The notes under the pieces: generated by a model
Told to the model about the DNA's origin: nothing
The model's input: the letters and a program-made list of their open reading frames with translations, nothing else
The model's database searches: none
Position numbers and translations under genes: made by a program
NCBI GenBank assembly: GCA_033060915.1
Contig: CM065378.1
Span: 14,769,501-14,833,500, forward strand
Direction: 5' to 3'
Length of the DNA: 64,000 nucleotides
DNA from: Euryodendron excelsum
Taxonomy: Eukaryota > Streptophyta > Magnoliopsida > Ericales > Pentaphylacaceae
Shown here: piece after piece, positions 34,400 through 44,345 of the stretch
Layout: each line of letters begins with the position of its first letter
Position numbering within the stretch: position 1 is the stretch's first letter

Positions 34400-36430
34400 A
34401 TGGCCTCCTTTGCTTGTGCTTCTTCAGCTATTGCAGCTGTTGGCCTCTCTTCCCCCAGGTAAGTTACCTGAACACCCATTATACATTCATGCATACATAG
34501 AGACATACTATGTATATATATATATACTTATACATATCACATTTTGACATACAAAGAACAAATGTACAATATAAGGGGGAAAACGTGAATGGACAAATGC
34601 CCAATATTATTAATGTTGTGTTTAGAATTCAGATTTAAAGAGAAAAGAAAAAAAAATACAAAGAAAAGAAAAAAAAATAAATTGAAAGAAAGGAGAACAA
34701 AATGAGAAATACTAAAATCTTATTTTTTTTATTTTTTATTTATTTTATATTCTTTTACCATTCAATTTTTCTAACAACTAAATAGACAATGTAATTTTAT
34801 ATCTACATTTTTCTATATTTTTTTTCATCAAATATTTGATCTAAACATAGCATAAATTTGAATATCATTTGTCCAAACACAACGTAAATGTGCATAATTA
34901 GCGAGCAATCGTGTAAAGTCAGCTCATGTAATTACAGTTCACAGAGGACTGGATCAACTCTGGGAGTGACAAAGGCTTCTTTCCTTGGAGGGAGAAAACT
35001 GAGACTCAGAAAGTATACAGCACCGGCAGGAACAGGATCAGTTACCACCGTTTGTGCCGTAGCTGAACCGGATAGGCCCATCTGGTTCCCTGGCAGCACC
35101 CCTCCTCCCTGGCTTGACGGCAGGTTCAGTAGCCGTTTTCATATTTCCTCTCTCTCTCTCTCTCTTCATATGTAGCAAGTTGTTATGTGTCTGAAGTTGT
35201 AGCTGAACCCTGTGATGCAGCCTCCCTGGAGACTTCGGATTTGATCCCCTTGGTCTTGGTAAGTCAAAAGCTCAACAAACGGCTGCTTTGAACCATGAAC
35301 TTTAGATAGACTTAGCATCTTCATGGTGCTCAGTGGCGGAGGGAGCATAGTTTTTTTAAAATTCTTTTTAATTTGGCCCTTGAAAAATTAAAAATACCCC
35401 TCTCAAATTTGCAAACGTTTTATTTTTATCTACAATTTGAAGAAATATTTTCAATTTTTTCTCCTAAAATTTTATAAATGCCCCCTCAAAATTTTAGAGG
35501 TTCTATTTTTATCTACAATTTTAGATATATTTTTCAATTTTTGTCCATTAAAACTTTATAAATGTTCCCTTAAATACTAATTTTACTTTAAAGTCAATTT
35601 ATATAAATCAATTTATATACATTATGCATATATATCAAAGTTAAGCGTTCTATTATTAATTAAAAAAATTTTCATTTTATTATGATTAATAATTGCTCTT
35701 CTCAATAAATCTTCTGACTCCACTAGTGATGATGCCTCAAGTTACTTAGCTACTAACAAAAGGCTCGTGAAAATGTTCTAACAGGTTCTGATCCGGAGAC
35801 TTTGAGAGGATGGTACAAGCCGAAATAGTCCACTGCAGATGGGCAATGCTGGGCGCTGCTAGTATCTTCATCCCTGAATTCCTTACCAAGATCGGCATTC
35901 TAAACACGCCTTCATGGTACACTGCCGGAGAGCAAGAATACTGCACTGACACAACCACGCTTTTCATTATTGAGCTAATTTTTATCGGCTGGGCCGAGGG
36001 AAGGCGTTGGGCGGACATTCTCAAGCCGGGTTGCGTGAACACTGATCCGATCTTCCCCAGCAACAAGCTCACTGGGACTGAAGTTGGCTACCCGGGTGGG
36101 CTATGGTTCAACCCGCTTGGCTGGGGAAGCGGTTCTCCTGAGAAAGTGATGGAGTTGAGGACAAAGGAGATCAAGAATGGAAGGTTGGCCATGTTGGCCG
36201 TGATGGGTGCTTGGTTCCAAGCCATTTACACGGGGACTGGACCTATTGACAACCTTTTTGCCCACCTTGCTGATCCTGGTCATGCCACCCTTTTTGCTGT
36301 AAGTTTAGCCTTCATAATTCTAACAAATGCTATAACCGATCGTTCAAATATATATATATATATATATAAAATCAAGTGTTTGTGTTTAACTTCTTTTATT
36401 GTTTATTTTCAGGCTTTCAGCCCCAAGTGA
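34400..36430 (+). CDS. LHCA2: Photosystem I antenna protein Lhca2, five exons, with a one-base frameshift in exon 4
   Basis: Exons are 34400-34458, 34938-35123, 35221-35258, 35785-36298 and 36413-36430, all GT-AG with matching phases. The product is the chloroplast light-harvesting chlorophyll a/b protein that docks with Lhca3 on the photosystem I core. Visible are a Ser/Ala-rich transit peptide, the mature start [13 protein letters not shown], the [16 protein letters not shown] block, helix B with [22 protein letters not shown], and the last helix with [16 protein letters not shown], ending AAFSPK. The exons sum to 815 bases, one short of the expected 816. The lost base is at about 35806-35812, where the frame moves from ETLR to VQAEIVHC. 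Read straight through, translation would stop at TAG 35826-35828 after 108 residues. Everything else is conserved, so this is a sequencing error, a very young pseudogene, or a gene rescued by a downstream acceptor. Confidence 0.9.
34613..34856. mobile_element. MITE-like element, family A copy in LHCA2 intron 1
   Basis: TGTTGTGTTTAGAATTCAGA at the left is mirrored by the right end, whose reverse complement reads GCTATGTTTAGATCAAATAT. Between them are purine-rich (left) and pyrimidine-rich (right) halves that could pair. It fills much of the 479-base first intron of LHCA2, so the gene carries two transposon remnants in introns. Confidence 0.5.
35142..35164. repeat. (TC)n microsatellite in LHCA2 intron 2
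   Basis: A run of about ten TC units lies 20 bases after the exon 2 donor (AG|GTTCAG, a weak site) inside a 97-base intron. It supplies a pyrimidine tract but lies well upstream of the acceptor GATGCAG. Confidence 0.8.
35331..35728. mobile_element. hAT-like non-autonomous transposon in LHCA2 intron 3
   Basis: The insertion starts CAGTGGCGGAGGGAG and ends with the reverse complement of CACTAGTGGAGTCAG. The eight bases before it (ATGGTGCT, 35323-35330) and after it (ATGATGCC, 35729-35736) match at six of eight positions, and both differences are transitions, consistent with an aged 8-bp hAT target-site duplication. The interior is AT-rich with repeated CCCCTCAAATTT-like motifs and no reading frame. 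It makes up most of the 526-base intron. Confidence 0.7.
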
Positions 36431-36742
36431 TAGGAGAAAGTGATCAAGCATGCTAATTGTGATTTTATTTGGTGGAGAAACGGTGAGCAAACATTTTTGT
36501 GCAAGAAAGAGCTTGGGACTTGTGTTTTTCCAAGTGATGTTTGTCTCGGGAGAATTTGCATTGCCTCTGTTTATGTTCTGCGGTACAAAGATCCAGCATT
36601 GTACAAACACCTCTTTGTTTGAACTTAATGGCATAAACATAATTCAGGTCGTAATGAAAATTACTGATATTTAAGAAACAAGCATTCAAGGCACGAATGA
36701 AAGGACAGTAAGACTAACAACTTGGTAAAGATTTAAGAGTCC

Positions 36743-36793
36743 TAATTAATGTCCTACCTGTTTTTTATCAACACATAAGATCAATGATGAAAA
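36743..36793 (+). repeat. 51-bp flank repeat, left copy
   Basis: AATTAATGTCCTACCTGTTT through TTATCAACACA to ATGATGAAAAT lies directly left of the retroelement. A nearly identical stretch lies directly right of it at 42349-42400. It is far too long to be a normal LTR target-site duplication. Confidence 0.75.
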
Positions 36794-36806
36794 TTGCAAT
36801 ATACAG

Positions 36807-37819
36807 TGTCACGGGTTGCCACCCATGGCACATCTAAGGCCACGAGAGACTTTAGTATGAGGCATGTTTAAGCATAGTTGGTTGGTGGCATGGCAATCTT
36901 GTAATTTTTATTTTTGATATTTATTGAATTTATAAATTATGACTCCTTGAGGGGATAAGATGTTTTCTCCAGCAAGTTTGGAGATGGCTCAGAATGCTAT
37001 TACAAGGGGAGAGTCTGATGCTGACTCTACCACCCCTTGGTGCTATCAAAAGTGACAACACTTAAGTGAGTCCTACAAGGGAGTGGGCGAGACTTGGGGG
37101 TCAGCTGTGGCACGTGACTACAGTCCTTATTCTAGTCAAGGGGTTACATGGGCGGCATTGTGTCCGGTAAGGCAGATGTTGGGCATTGGTATCAAGGATG
37201 GGGTTGTGACATTCGCATCCGCTATGCCACATCTGTGCCGTAGCGTGGCTTATGCTCATGATTGATTGGGCATCGATGTGCACACCTGCATGCCGTGTGT
37301 CTCGTGTGCACTTGTGCGTTGGGTTCAAGCTTATGCACACAGTTGCTTGGTTTAGCTAACATCAATGTTGCGAGCATTAAGTTGTGGGCTTATCGGTTGC
37401 TATTTAGTTGTGTTTATCTTTGCGGCCAACAACCTTGACGCGGGGCACTAAGAGCTTCATGGTTGGAGGCGACGTGCCTAACGAGTGATGCTTGGCTCAC
37501 GCGTATGTTCGATTACACATTGCTAACTTTCTTGTACTTTGAGAGGGATTAGTGCTAAGCACATTGTTTGTCATGTGTGCATGCATTTGAGAATGACATT
37601 GCTATTGCCTATAGCTTCGGTAAGCTGAAGAGCTTAACAAGATGTGCGGGGCATTACAAATGGATCCTAGACGAGCGCATAGTCATATGTCTTGGTGTTT
37701 GAGTTTGGCGGGACTATTGTTTGGTGCATAGTCGCCTCACAGGTTATTTCCGCTGCGTATTGATGATGACAGGTTGCATTACTGTCACCGTGTGGTGCTC
37801 GGCCTGTCAGCCCGTGACA
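36807..37819 (+). repeat. 5' LTR (1013 bp)
   Basis: It runs from TGTCACGGGTTGCC to CAGCCCGTGACA. The ends are 9-bp perfect inverted repeats. It aligns collinearly with the 3' LTR, for example at GGAGATGGCTCAGAATGCTA, CATTGTGTCCGGTAAGGCAG and CCGTGTGGTGCTCGGCC. Confidence 0.85.
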
Positions 37820-37821
37820 GT

Positions 37822-37833
37822 TGGTATCAGAGC
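37822..37833 (+). other. Primer-binding site for initiator tRNA-Met
   Basis: TGGTATCAGAGC directly follows the 5' LTR. It is complementary to the 3' end of plant initiator methionine tRNA, the most common primer of plant LTR retrotransposons. It fixes both the element's orientation (plus) and the LTR boundary. Confidence 0.9.
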
Positions 37834-38630
37834 ACTAACCATCCATGGTGTGCATCAATTGAGTGTTGCTTCTCTTATCCGTGTGGGCATTCTCTTCAGC
37901 TGTAGTGGGTATCTCTTTATTGGGTTGTTTGCTTCAGATTGTTGGTTGTCAGTTTCACGGTGGAGCTAGTATCATTCAATCTTATGATGAGTGGATTGAT
38001 GGCCCGAGTTAGGGCTTCTAAACTACGTGGGCTAAAATCTTATGATATCAGTGGACTTAGTTGTTGTTTGAACCCCTTTGGTACCTTTATTAGAGTGGCC
38101 ACTTCAACAAGCTTTGGACAGGCGCTAAGTCCTTTAATTGTGGTCGTGGTGCTCAGTGCAGCAAGCGACGTTAAGGATGTGCATGGAGCCGGCAATGTGG
38201 TGCATAAATGCTTATGTGTGTTAGATCACTGATTCTTGGTGCATAGCTAGTAATGCTACTCTATTGAATTGATGGGTTGTTTTTATAGTATGTAAGCTTA
38301 TGCGGGAGAACTTGCTTCGTGTTGTGGAGATTTGCTTACCTTCATTTGACCCTTGAGTTGGCCAAAACCGTTGACAAGTTTGCTCGTATTCTTGCATGGC
38401 TAATTTATTGGCTTTGTGCTCACTTAGTGCTTGTGCCCATTTCTGCGCTTGGCTGTTTGCATTTGTGGAGAGCGTGTTTTCTTATTTTGATCTTTTGGTG
38501 GTCTTGTCTCATTGAGATACATGTTGGCTAATGAACGTCAGGTGACTCAGAGGAGTTCATTATTGCTTGAGAGCACCGTGTAGTGAGCGCTCATCAAAAC
38601 ATAAAGTCTTCTAGCGAAGGGAGGCATTGT

Positions 38631-38776
38631 GGGTAGACTTCGGGTGGAGATCAGAGGATCAGGCACTAGAGCTATATGTGGGTTAATTTCGGGTGAAAGC
38701 TAGAGAGCTGAGACACTAAAACAACATGGGTTATCTTCGGGTGAAGGTCTTAGGACTAAGATACTAGAGCAACATT
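38631..38776 (+). repeat. Three-copy 48-49 bp tandem repeat inside the retroelement
   Basis: GGGTAGACTTCGGGTGGAGA (38631), GGGTTAATTTCGGGTGAAAG (38680) and GGGTTATCTTCGGGTGAAGG (38728) begin three diverged units. Each continues with an AGAG/GAC-type middle and CACTAGAGC / CACTAAAAC / TACTAGAGC. One unit of 48 would keep frame, but the units contain no conserved open frame. Confidence 0.75.
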
Positions 38777-40143
38777 ATGAAAACTTCAGTAGTTGGAATC
38801 GTCTGCTAGTGGGCATGGTTTACTTCGACAATGCAGACGGATTTGCATCCGGTAGGAGTGCCGGCCAATTGGGAACTAGTGTGGGACGAAACCACAAGAT
38901 GTCACGAGAGTGCCTTTGGGTAGTGCACAGGGTGTACTCTAATGTCAAGTAAGCTTTTGTGGGTTCAGCTATCGAATTGTGTAAAAGGGTGCACACGGAG
39001 TGCTTGTCAATAAAGGCATCATCGACCCTTTAAAATGGTGGAAAGTGTGCGATGGTCAGCGTACGCCTTTCCATAGTGCGCGATGGACAACGCATATTCA
39101 GGTACATGTTGCCGACAAATGGAGCAATATGGTACGAGGCGCTTACTCAGAGGAGTTTGTGTTTGCTTAATGTGGTGAAAAAAATGTCTTGCTTAGCCAA
39201 GTTCAGCATGGGAGTCTGGGCGGACCTTTGCTTCGAGTAGTAGTGGGGGCAGACTTAGGGGAGACCAGATTTGTAGGTTATCAGCACGGAGGTGTTGGTC
39301 TACGAAGGGTGGTGGCAACTCATCGTGGGAGGATACAAGCACTACTGTATTCTACATTATGCTTGGCATCAATGAGGGCGTTGATTATTCGAGTGGTGTA
39401 GATTGTCAAGTGCTGGCACTAGTGGTGACGAGTGTTAGGAGTTGGCACTGAGTTTTGGCATCATCAAGAACGATGATGGTTAAAGTGGTGGAGAACGTCA
39501 CGGGTTGCCACCCATGGCACGATTGGGGTCGCGAGAGACCTTGGCGTGGGGCATGTCTGAGCATGGTTGGCCGGTGGCATGACAATCTTGTAATTTGTAT
39601 TTTCTATATTTATTGGATTTATGAACTATGACTCCTCGAGGGGGCATGATGTTTTTTCCTGTAAGTTTGGAGATGACTCAGAATGCTATTATAAGGAGGG
39701 GTCTGGTGTTGACTCTACCACCCCCTGGTGCTACCGAAAGTGACAACACTCAAGTAAGTCCCCCAAAGGAGTGGGCGAGACTTAGGGGCTAGTTGTGGCA
39801 CGTGGCTACAGTCCTCATGCTAGTAAAGGGGTTATATAGGTGGCATTGTGTCCGGTGGGGCAAATGTTGGGCATTGGTGTCTAGAATGGGGTTGTGATAT
39901 TCCCATCCGTTATGCCTAATCCATGCCGTGGCGAGGCTTATACTTATAACTGATTGGGTCTTGGAGTACACACTCGCATGTTGTGTGCCTTGTGTACACT
40001 TGCGCGTTAGGTTTAAGCTTGTGCATACAACCGCTTGGTTTGGCTAATATTGGTGTTGCGGGCACTAAGTTGTGAGCTTATCAGTTGCTATTTAGTTGTG
40101 TCAATCCTTGCGGGTAACAACCTTGATGCAGGGGGTTAAGAAT

Positions 40144-41945
40144 TGTTGGCACAAGAAGGCAACCCAAGAGGGGGGGTGAATTGGGTTTTATAGAATTTAT
40201 ATCAAGTAATGCAACTACAAATAGTTTATGTATTTCAACAATAATTAATCAAAGTATATATATCAAGCAAGTGAAGTATATATCAAAGTATATATTTATG
40301 CAAGTATGTATAGTGAGCAAATACGCAAGACAGAGCAAGAAAAGAAGAACACTAGATTTATAGAGGTTCGGCCAACCTTACCTACGTCATTTCTTCTTCG
40401 ATACTCACGAAGGTATTCCACTATGTAACACTCTTTACACAGCTGCTGGTTTTGCCACAAGTGCTTAGCTCACTCTTACAAAAGCTTCTTCCTAAGCTTT
40501 CAAAGCCCAAGAGATTTTGCCCAAGTTTCTCTCAAATTTACAAGTGATTTTGTCTAAATTTCACTCAAACTTACAAGTGTTTTTACCCAAGAACACTTAA
40601 ACTTACAGATTTACAAACCCACCCAAGTAAAATGAATAAAGGTTATACAATGGATAACTCTCCTATTGAGTATATAAACAAGTACAACTCAATGAATAAC
40701 TTTAAACACTGAGCAAAAATATGTGACAGTTAAGGCACAGGAGATTTTCAGCTTCAAGTTCTTGATTCCAATAGTAAAATCACTCAATTCATCATTACAG
40801 AAGCTGTAGGTATCTTGTATTTAAAGCTATAGATTGATTCTAGCCGTTGGAGAAGTATAAGAGAAGTTTTGGTGGCAGATTGCACCATAACGCCTGTCAG
40901 AAATATAGCTGTTACTGTCGGGGGTCAACTCTTTTTATAATCAGTCTACTATTTTATAATTTGTTTCAGTATTTAGCCTTGAGGGGTCGACTCATGACTT
41001 ATAGGAGTCGACTCTTTTGGTCAGAATCTGCAGACTCAACTCTCTGTCCCAATGAGTAGACTCTTTTGCAGTGAGGGGTCGACTCTTTTAAGTAGTCTTC
41101 AAAATTTTTAGACTCTGTTGAAATGAGTCGACTCTTGAAACTTGAGGGATCGACTCTTTTTACCAGAAGACTTGTTTTTGCAGGTTTTCTTCATTCTTCT
41201 GTAAAGTCTCCAATCTTTTCAAAGATCATCCAAATAACTTTTTAAGGCTTGCAAATACTTCTTCAAAACTTGATGACTCCAAGAACATCTTCAATTCCTT
41301 CTAGATGCATTTTCTCCATTTTGATTACTTGTAGAGCTCTTCAATCATCATTGCTTCATTTATTGATTCAAGTTTCCTTCAAGATCTTCAAGAGAGCTTC
41401 CAAGGCTTAAAATCTTCATTTCTTCAATTAATTTTCTATCCTTCTTTGAGCATCTTCAATCTCTTTACTTGATCTTCATTTCTAGATTTCTTCTAGAATT
41501 CTTCAATCAATATAACTTCTTCATAGACTTCAACAACTCTTCCAAGAAAGCCTTTCAAGTCTTGTGATTTCTTCCATGCTTTCAATACATCCTCAAATAT
41601 TCTAAGAAAACTTCTATGTCTTTGAGTTGGTTTCTTCTTCTTTGTCATCCATCATCTTTGAAATTTGTCTAAAAGGTCACCATTGTTGGATATGCCATGC
41701 CTTCATGCTTATCAATCTTCAATCCAAGATTTTCATCATTTTGAAATTCCTTTGTTCTCTTTTAATATCAACTTTGTCATCTCATCATGCTTTTCATTCT
41801 TCATTCAAATCTTTGCATTACAAATCCTTCATTATGATAAGCTTCAAGTCAAAATCTAATTAATAATTAATCTGCACACTAAGTAGAATTATTAAATCAT
41901 TAAATCATGTTTTATTATCATCAAAATCAAGGCATTGAGTCAACA
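40144..41945. mobile_element. 1.8 kb solo LTR nested in the 3' LTR (SIRE/Maximus-like)
   Basis: The insertion begins TGTTGGCAC and ends GAGTCAACA, so it has TG...CA ends with a TGTTG/CAACA inverted pair. The right flank is AGAGC (41946-41950), the sequence of the empty site in the 5' LTR. The left flank is AGAAT (40139-40143), two transitions away, consistent with an aged 5-bp duplication. Typical content includes GAGGGGGGGTGAATTGGG just inside the left end, TTCGGCCAACCTTACCTACG near 40370, and several copies of GTCGACTC at 40915-41160. These remind me of SIRE/Maximus copia LTRs. There is no internal coding region. Confidence 0.75.
40915..41160. repeat. Cluster of GTCGACTC / TCGACTC motifs in the solo LTR
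   Basis: Variants of GAGGGGTCGACTCTTTT occur about seven times in 250 bases (for example at about 40983, 41006, 41085, 41123, 41150), some degraded by transitions to GTAGACTC or GCAGACTC. They are irregularly spaced, so this is a motif cluster rather than a strict tandem array. Possibly a regulatory block of the LTR. Confidence 0.7.
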
Positions 41946-42348
41946 AGAGCTTCATGGTTGAAAGCGGCGTGCTTAACAAGTGATACTTGGCTCACACGCA
42001 TGTCTGATTGCACATTGCTAACTTGCTTATGTTTCGAGAGAGACTAGCGCTAAGCACATTGCTTGTCATGTGTGCGCGCATTTGAGAATGGTGTTGCTAT
42101 CGCCTATAGATTAGGTAAGCCGAATGGCTTAATCATCAGAGGACGGAGCTTAACAAGATGTACGGGACATTATGGATGGATCCTGGACAAGCACATAGTC
42201 ATATGCCTCGATGTTTGAGTTTGACGGGACTATTGCTTGGTGCATAGTTTCCTCACGGGTTATTTTCGCTGCATATTGATGATAGTGGGTCGTATTACTG
42301 TCACCGTGTGGTGCCTGGCCTGTCAACCCCCGTGACTTTGCACCAAGC

Positions 42349-42400
42349 AATTAATGTCCTACTTGTTTTTTATCAACACACAATATCAATAATGAAAATC
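42349..42400 (+). repeat. 51-bp flank repeat, right copy
   Basis: AATTAATGTCCTACTTGTTT through TTATCAACACA to AATGAAAAT repeats the sequence at 36743-36793 with about four differences. It starts 11 bases after the end of the 3' LTR. Confidence 0.75.
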
Positions 42401-43830
42401 AAAAGCCACGGTGACACACACCGGCCACAGAATAGGCAAACGGCCATGTGTGGCGCTTGCCAATGCTTGACAAGCTCTGCTAAGGCACCCCCGATGTACT
42501 TGTATGCAAAGACAAACACAAAAATTAAAAATTCATGGGCAACAAATAGGCAACGCTAGCAACAATGTAGGCAACAAGCAACAACTTTAAAGCAATGAAA
42601 TGAGCTATTTTATTGACAATTGAAAGCTTTTACAAGCATCAAAGCATGCTATTACAATAGGCTAACAACGTCCCATAAGTAAGGCATAAAAACTAGTAAG
42701 GTGGTTTGGAACTTACCGTACTCACCTTCTTCTATATGCTTTTTTAGCCATTTATGAATTGGCACCAAAAAATATAGTGTGTGCTTGAGGAGTCGTAATT
42801 GGTTCTTATTTATTCTACAATGCAAAATAAATGAAAAACTTTCTTGTATTTCAAAGTACACGTTGAAAGCTTTCTAACAAAAAAACACTAATTCAAAAAA
42901 CCCTTCGGAAGACAAAGTTATGCCAATGCCAAAATTGGCTAAAAGGTGTAACTGTGTGCAATTTTGATACTGTTTAGAGCGCGCAGAGTAGGGCCGAAGT
43001 GAGATTAAGCCGGGCCAGTCCTGGCAGACAAGCGCACGCATGGGCGCTGGCTGGCACGGGCGAAGTGAGGTTATGCTGGTGCGCGGCACGACTGCTGGCA
43101 TGCGCGCGCTGACACAAGCCGAAGTGAGGTTATGCTGGACCTCATTCGGCGCACTGATGAGGTTAAGCTGAGCCAACTTGGCTACTTTGTTGGGCACTCA
43201 GCTGGCCAAGTGGGCATCCTTGGAGCACTATTGGGCAACTCTTGGAGCTTTACTTGGCATTTATCCCAAATATACTTGCACACTCTTAGCCATCTTAAAA
43301 GCAAACTCCATATTCCGTATAGCTTTGAGAGAAGCTATATATAATGAGGTAAGGGGTTGGCTAGAAGAACAACCCTTAACGCACGGTTATGCGAATTCAG
43401 GCAAGGCCTCGGACAAAGAATGACCATTTCCGGTTAATGGTTTTTGATTTACAATGGAATCATATATAAGTCTTGGAACAGACTCCAGCCTATGCCCAAA
43501 CAGTTGAAAGTGATTTTGAGAAAGTTGAATTGTAATTAGATGCAGCATGGTTAAGGCAAACAAGAAGGCTAACTAAAATATGGACTCATCAACAAGAATG
43601 ACAATGGAAATTTCTTATGCCATAAATTTCATTGCCGGCAAACAGAGATGAGAGGGAAAAAAAAATGTCGATGCATTCTCGGGAAACCAAGTTGTCCAAA
43701 TCCTGACATGGTTAAAACTATATACAATGTCACATTAACAGGAACAAAGAGCTATAGCAGAAAAGGTATTAGTAGTAGTGAAAACATAGAATCGGAGTTC
43801 ACCGCAATTATAACAAAAAATGGAAATTAG
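42401..43830. other. Unclassified repeat-like, partly GC-rich stretch
   Basis: The tract at 42960-43220 is GC-rich, unlike its surroundings, and contains GCCGAAGTGAGGTTATGCTGG-like motifs three times (about 42990, 43060 and 43118) mixed with GCGCGC runs. The left side (42401-42500) carries ACACACCGGCC and GGCAAACGGCC. It has the look of a decayed transposon or LTR. I could not find its ends, and no protein is encoded. Confidence 0.45.
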
Positions 43831-43989
43831 ACTACAATCCGGAAATAGAACAATTACACACAAGTAAAGAGGCATTAACAGAGGAAAGTAGTTAGCCGAG
43901 TGGTAGCATGTACCAAATGTTGCAAACCACCCTATTTTGATAACCTTCCGCTCTCATTCTATCTAGTAATTAACTGATTGGCCACTATC

Positions 43990-44345
43990 TTAATTGGTCA
44001 AGTGGTATTTAATTGGCTTCTCAGCCTTGATGTCAAGAACTCAAGTCTCCCTATTGATTTGCCGATTGAAAAAAGGTGACTGACTTTCAGTTTTGACGAT
44101 AAGATTTCCTCTAGTTTTTTTTTTTTCTCTCTACTAACAGCTGTTTGGGTCGATTTGTGCGCATCTCGATTAATTTTAAAATTTGTACAGTCTCTTGTCC
44201 TACACAAATTGAGTAATTATCAGACTAAAGATTTAAAATGGCCCCAAAAAATAAATAGCACTTAAGAGGTTTTAAACCTAAAATGTTAAAGGGAGCAAAC
44301 CTCCAAAAACTCAAGCGATGACTATAGGCTAACTCCTTCGGATTA
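43990..44345 (+). repeat. SINE-like unit plus dispersed repeat copy
   Basis: An A-box-like GGTCAAGTGG and a B-box-like GAACTCAAGTCTCC lie 30 bases apart. Downstream, from 44150, GTCGATTTGTGCGCATCTCG, CTACACAAATTGAGTAATTA, GGGAGCAAACCTCC and CTCAAGCGATGAC form the block also seen, diverged, at 17760-17960. Whether this is one element or two adjacent ones cannot be told here. Confidence 0.4.

Larger units (their letters stand above)
36807..42337 (+). mobile_element. Old non-autonomous LTR retrotransposon with a nested solo LTR
   Basis: Two related LTRs (36807-37819 and 39496-42337, the latter interrupted) bracket about 1.7 kb of internal sequence. The 5' LTR has exact inverted ends, TGTCACGGG and CCCGTGACA. 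A primer-binding site for initiator methionine tRNA follows it, and a purine-rich AAAGTGGTGGAGAA precedes the 3' LTR. The internal region has no gag, protease, reverse transcriptase or integrase motif in any frame, so the element depended on another for movement. The LTRs differ at roughly one position in six or seven over the first 250 bases, mostly by transitions, so the insertion is old. No matching 5-bp duplication flanks it. Confidence 0.85.
39496..42337 (+). repeat. 3' LTR, split by a nested insertion
   Basis: It starts CGTCACGGGTTGCC (first base changed from T) and ends CCCCGTGAC; without the inserted element and its duplicated target it is about 1035 bases. The break lies between TTAAGA (40141) and AGCTTCATGG (41948), a point that is continuous in the 5' LTR at about 37450. 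Confidence 0.8.

Noticed and set aside
37721..38531. Three plus-strand open frames in the retroelement interior as possible gag remnants
   Set aside because: No zinc knuckle or capsid-like pattern, and the frames start inside the LTR or overlap each other.
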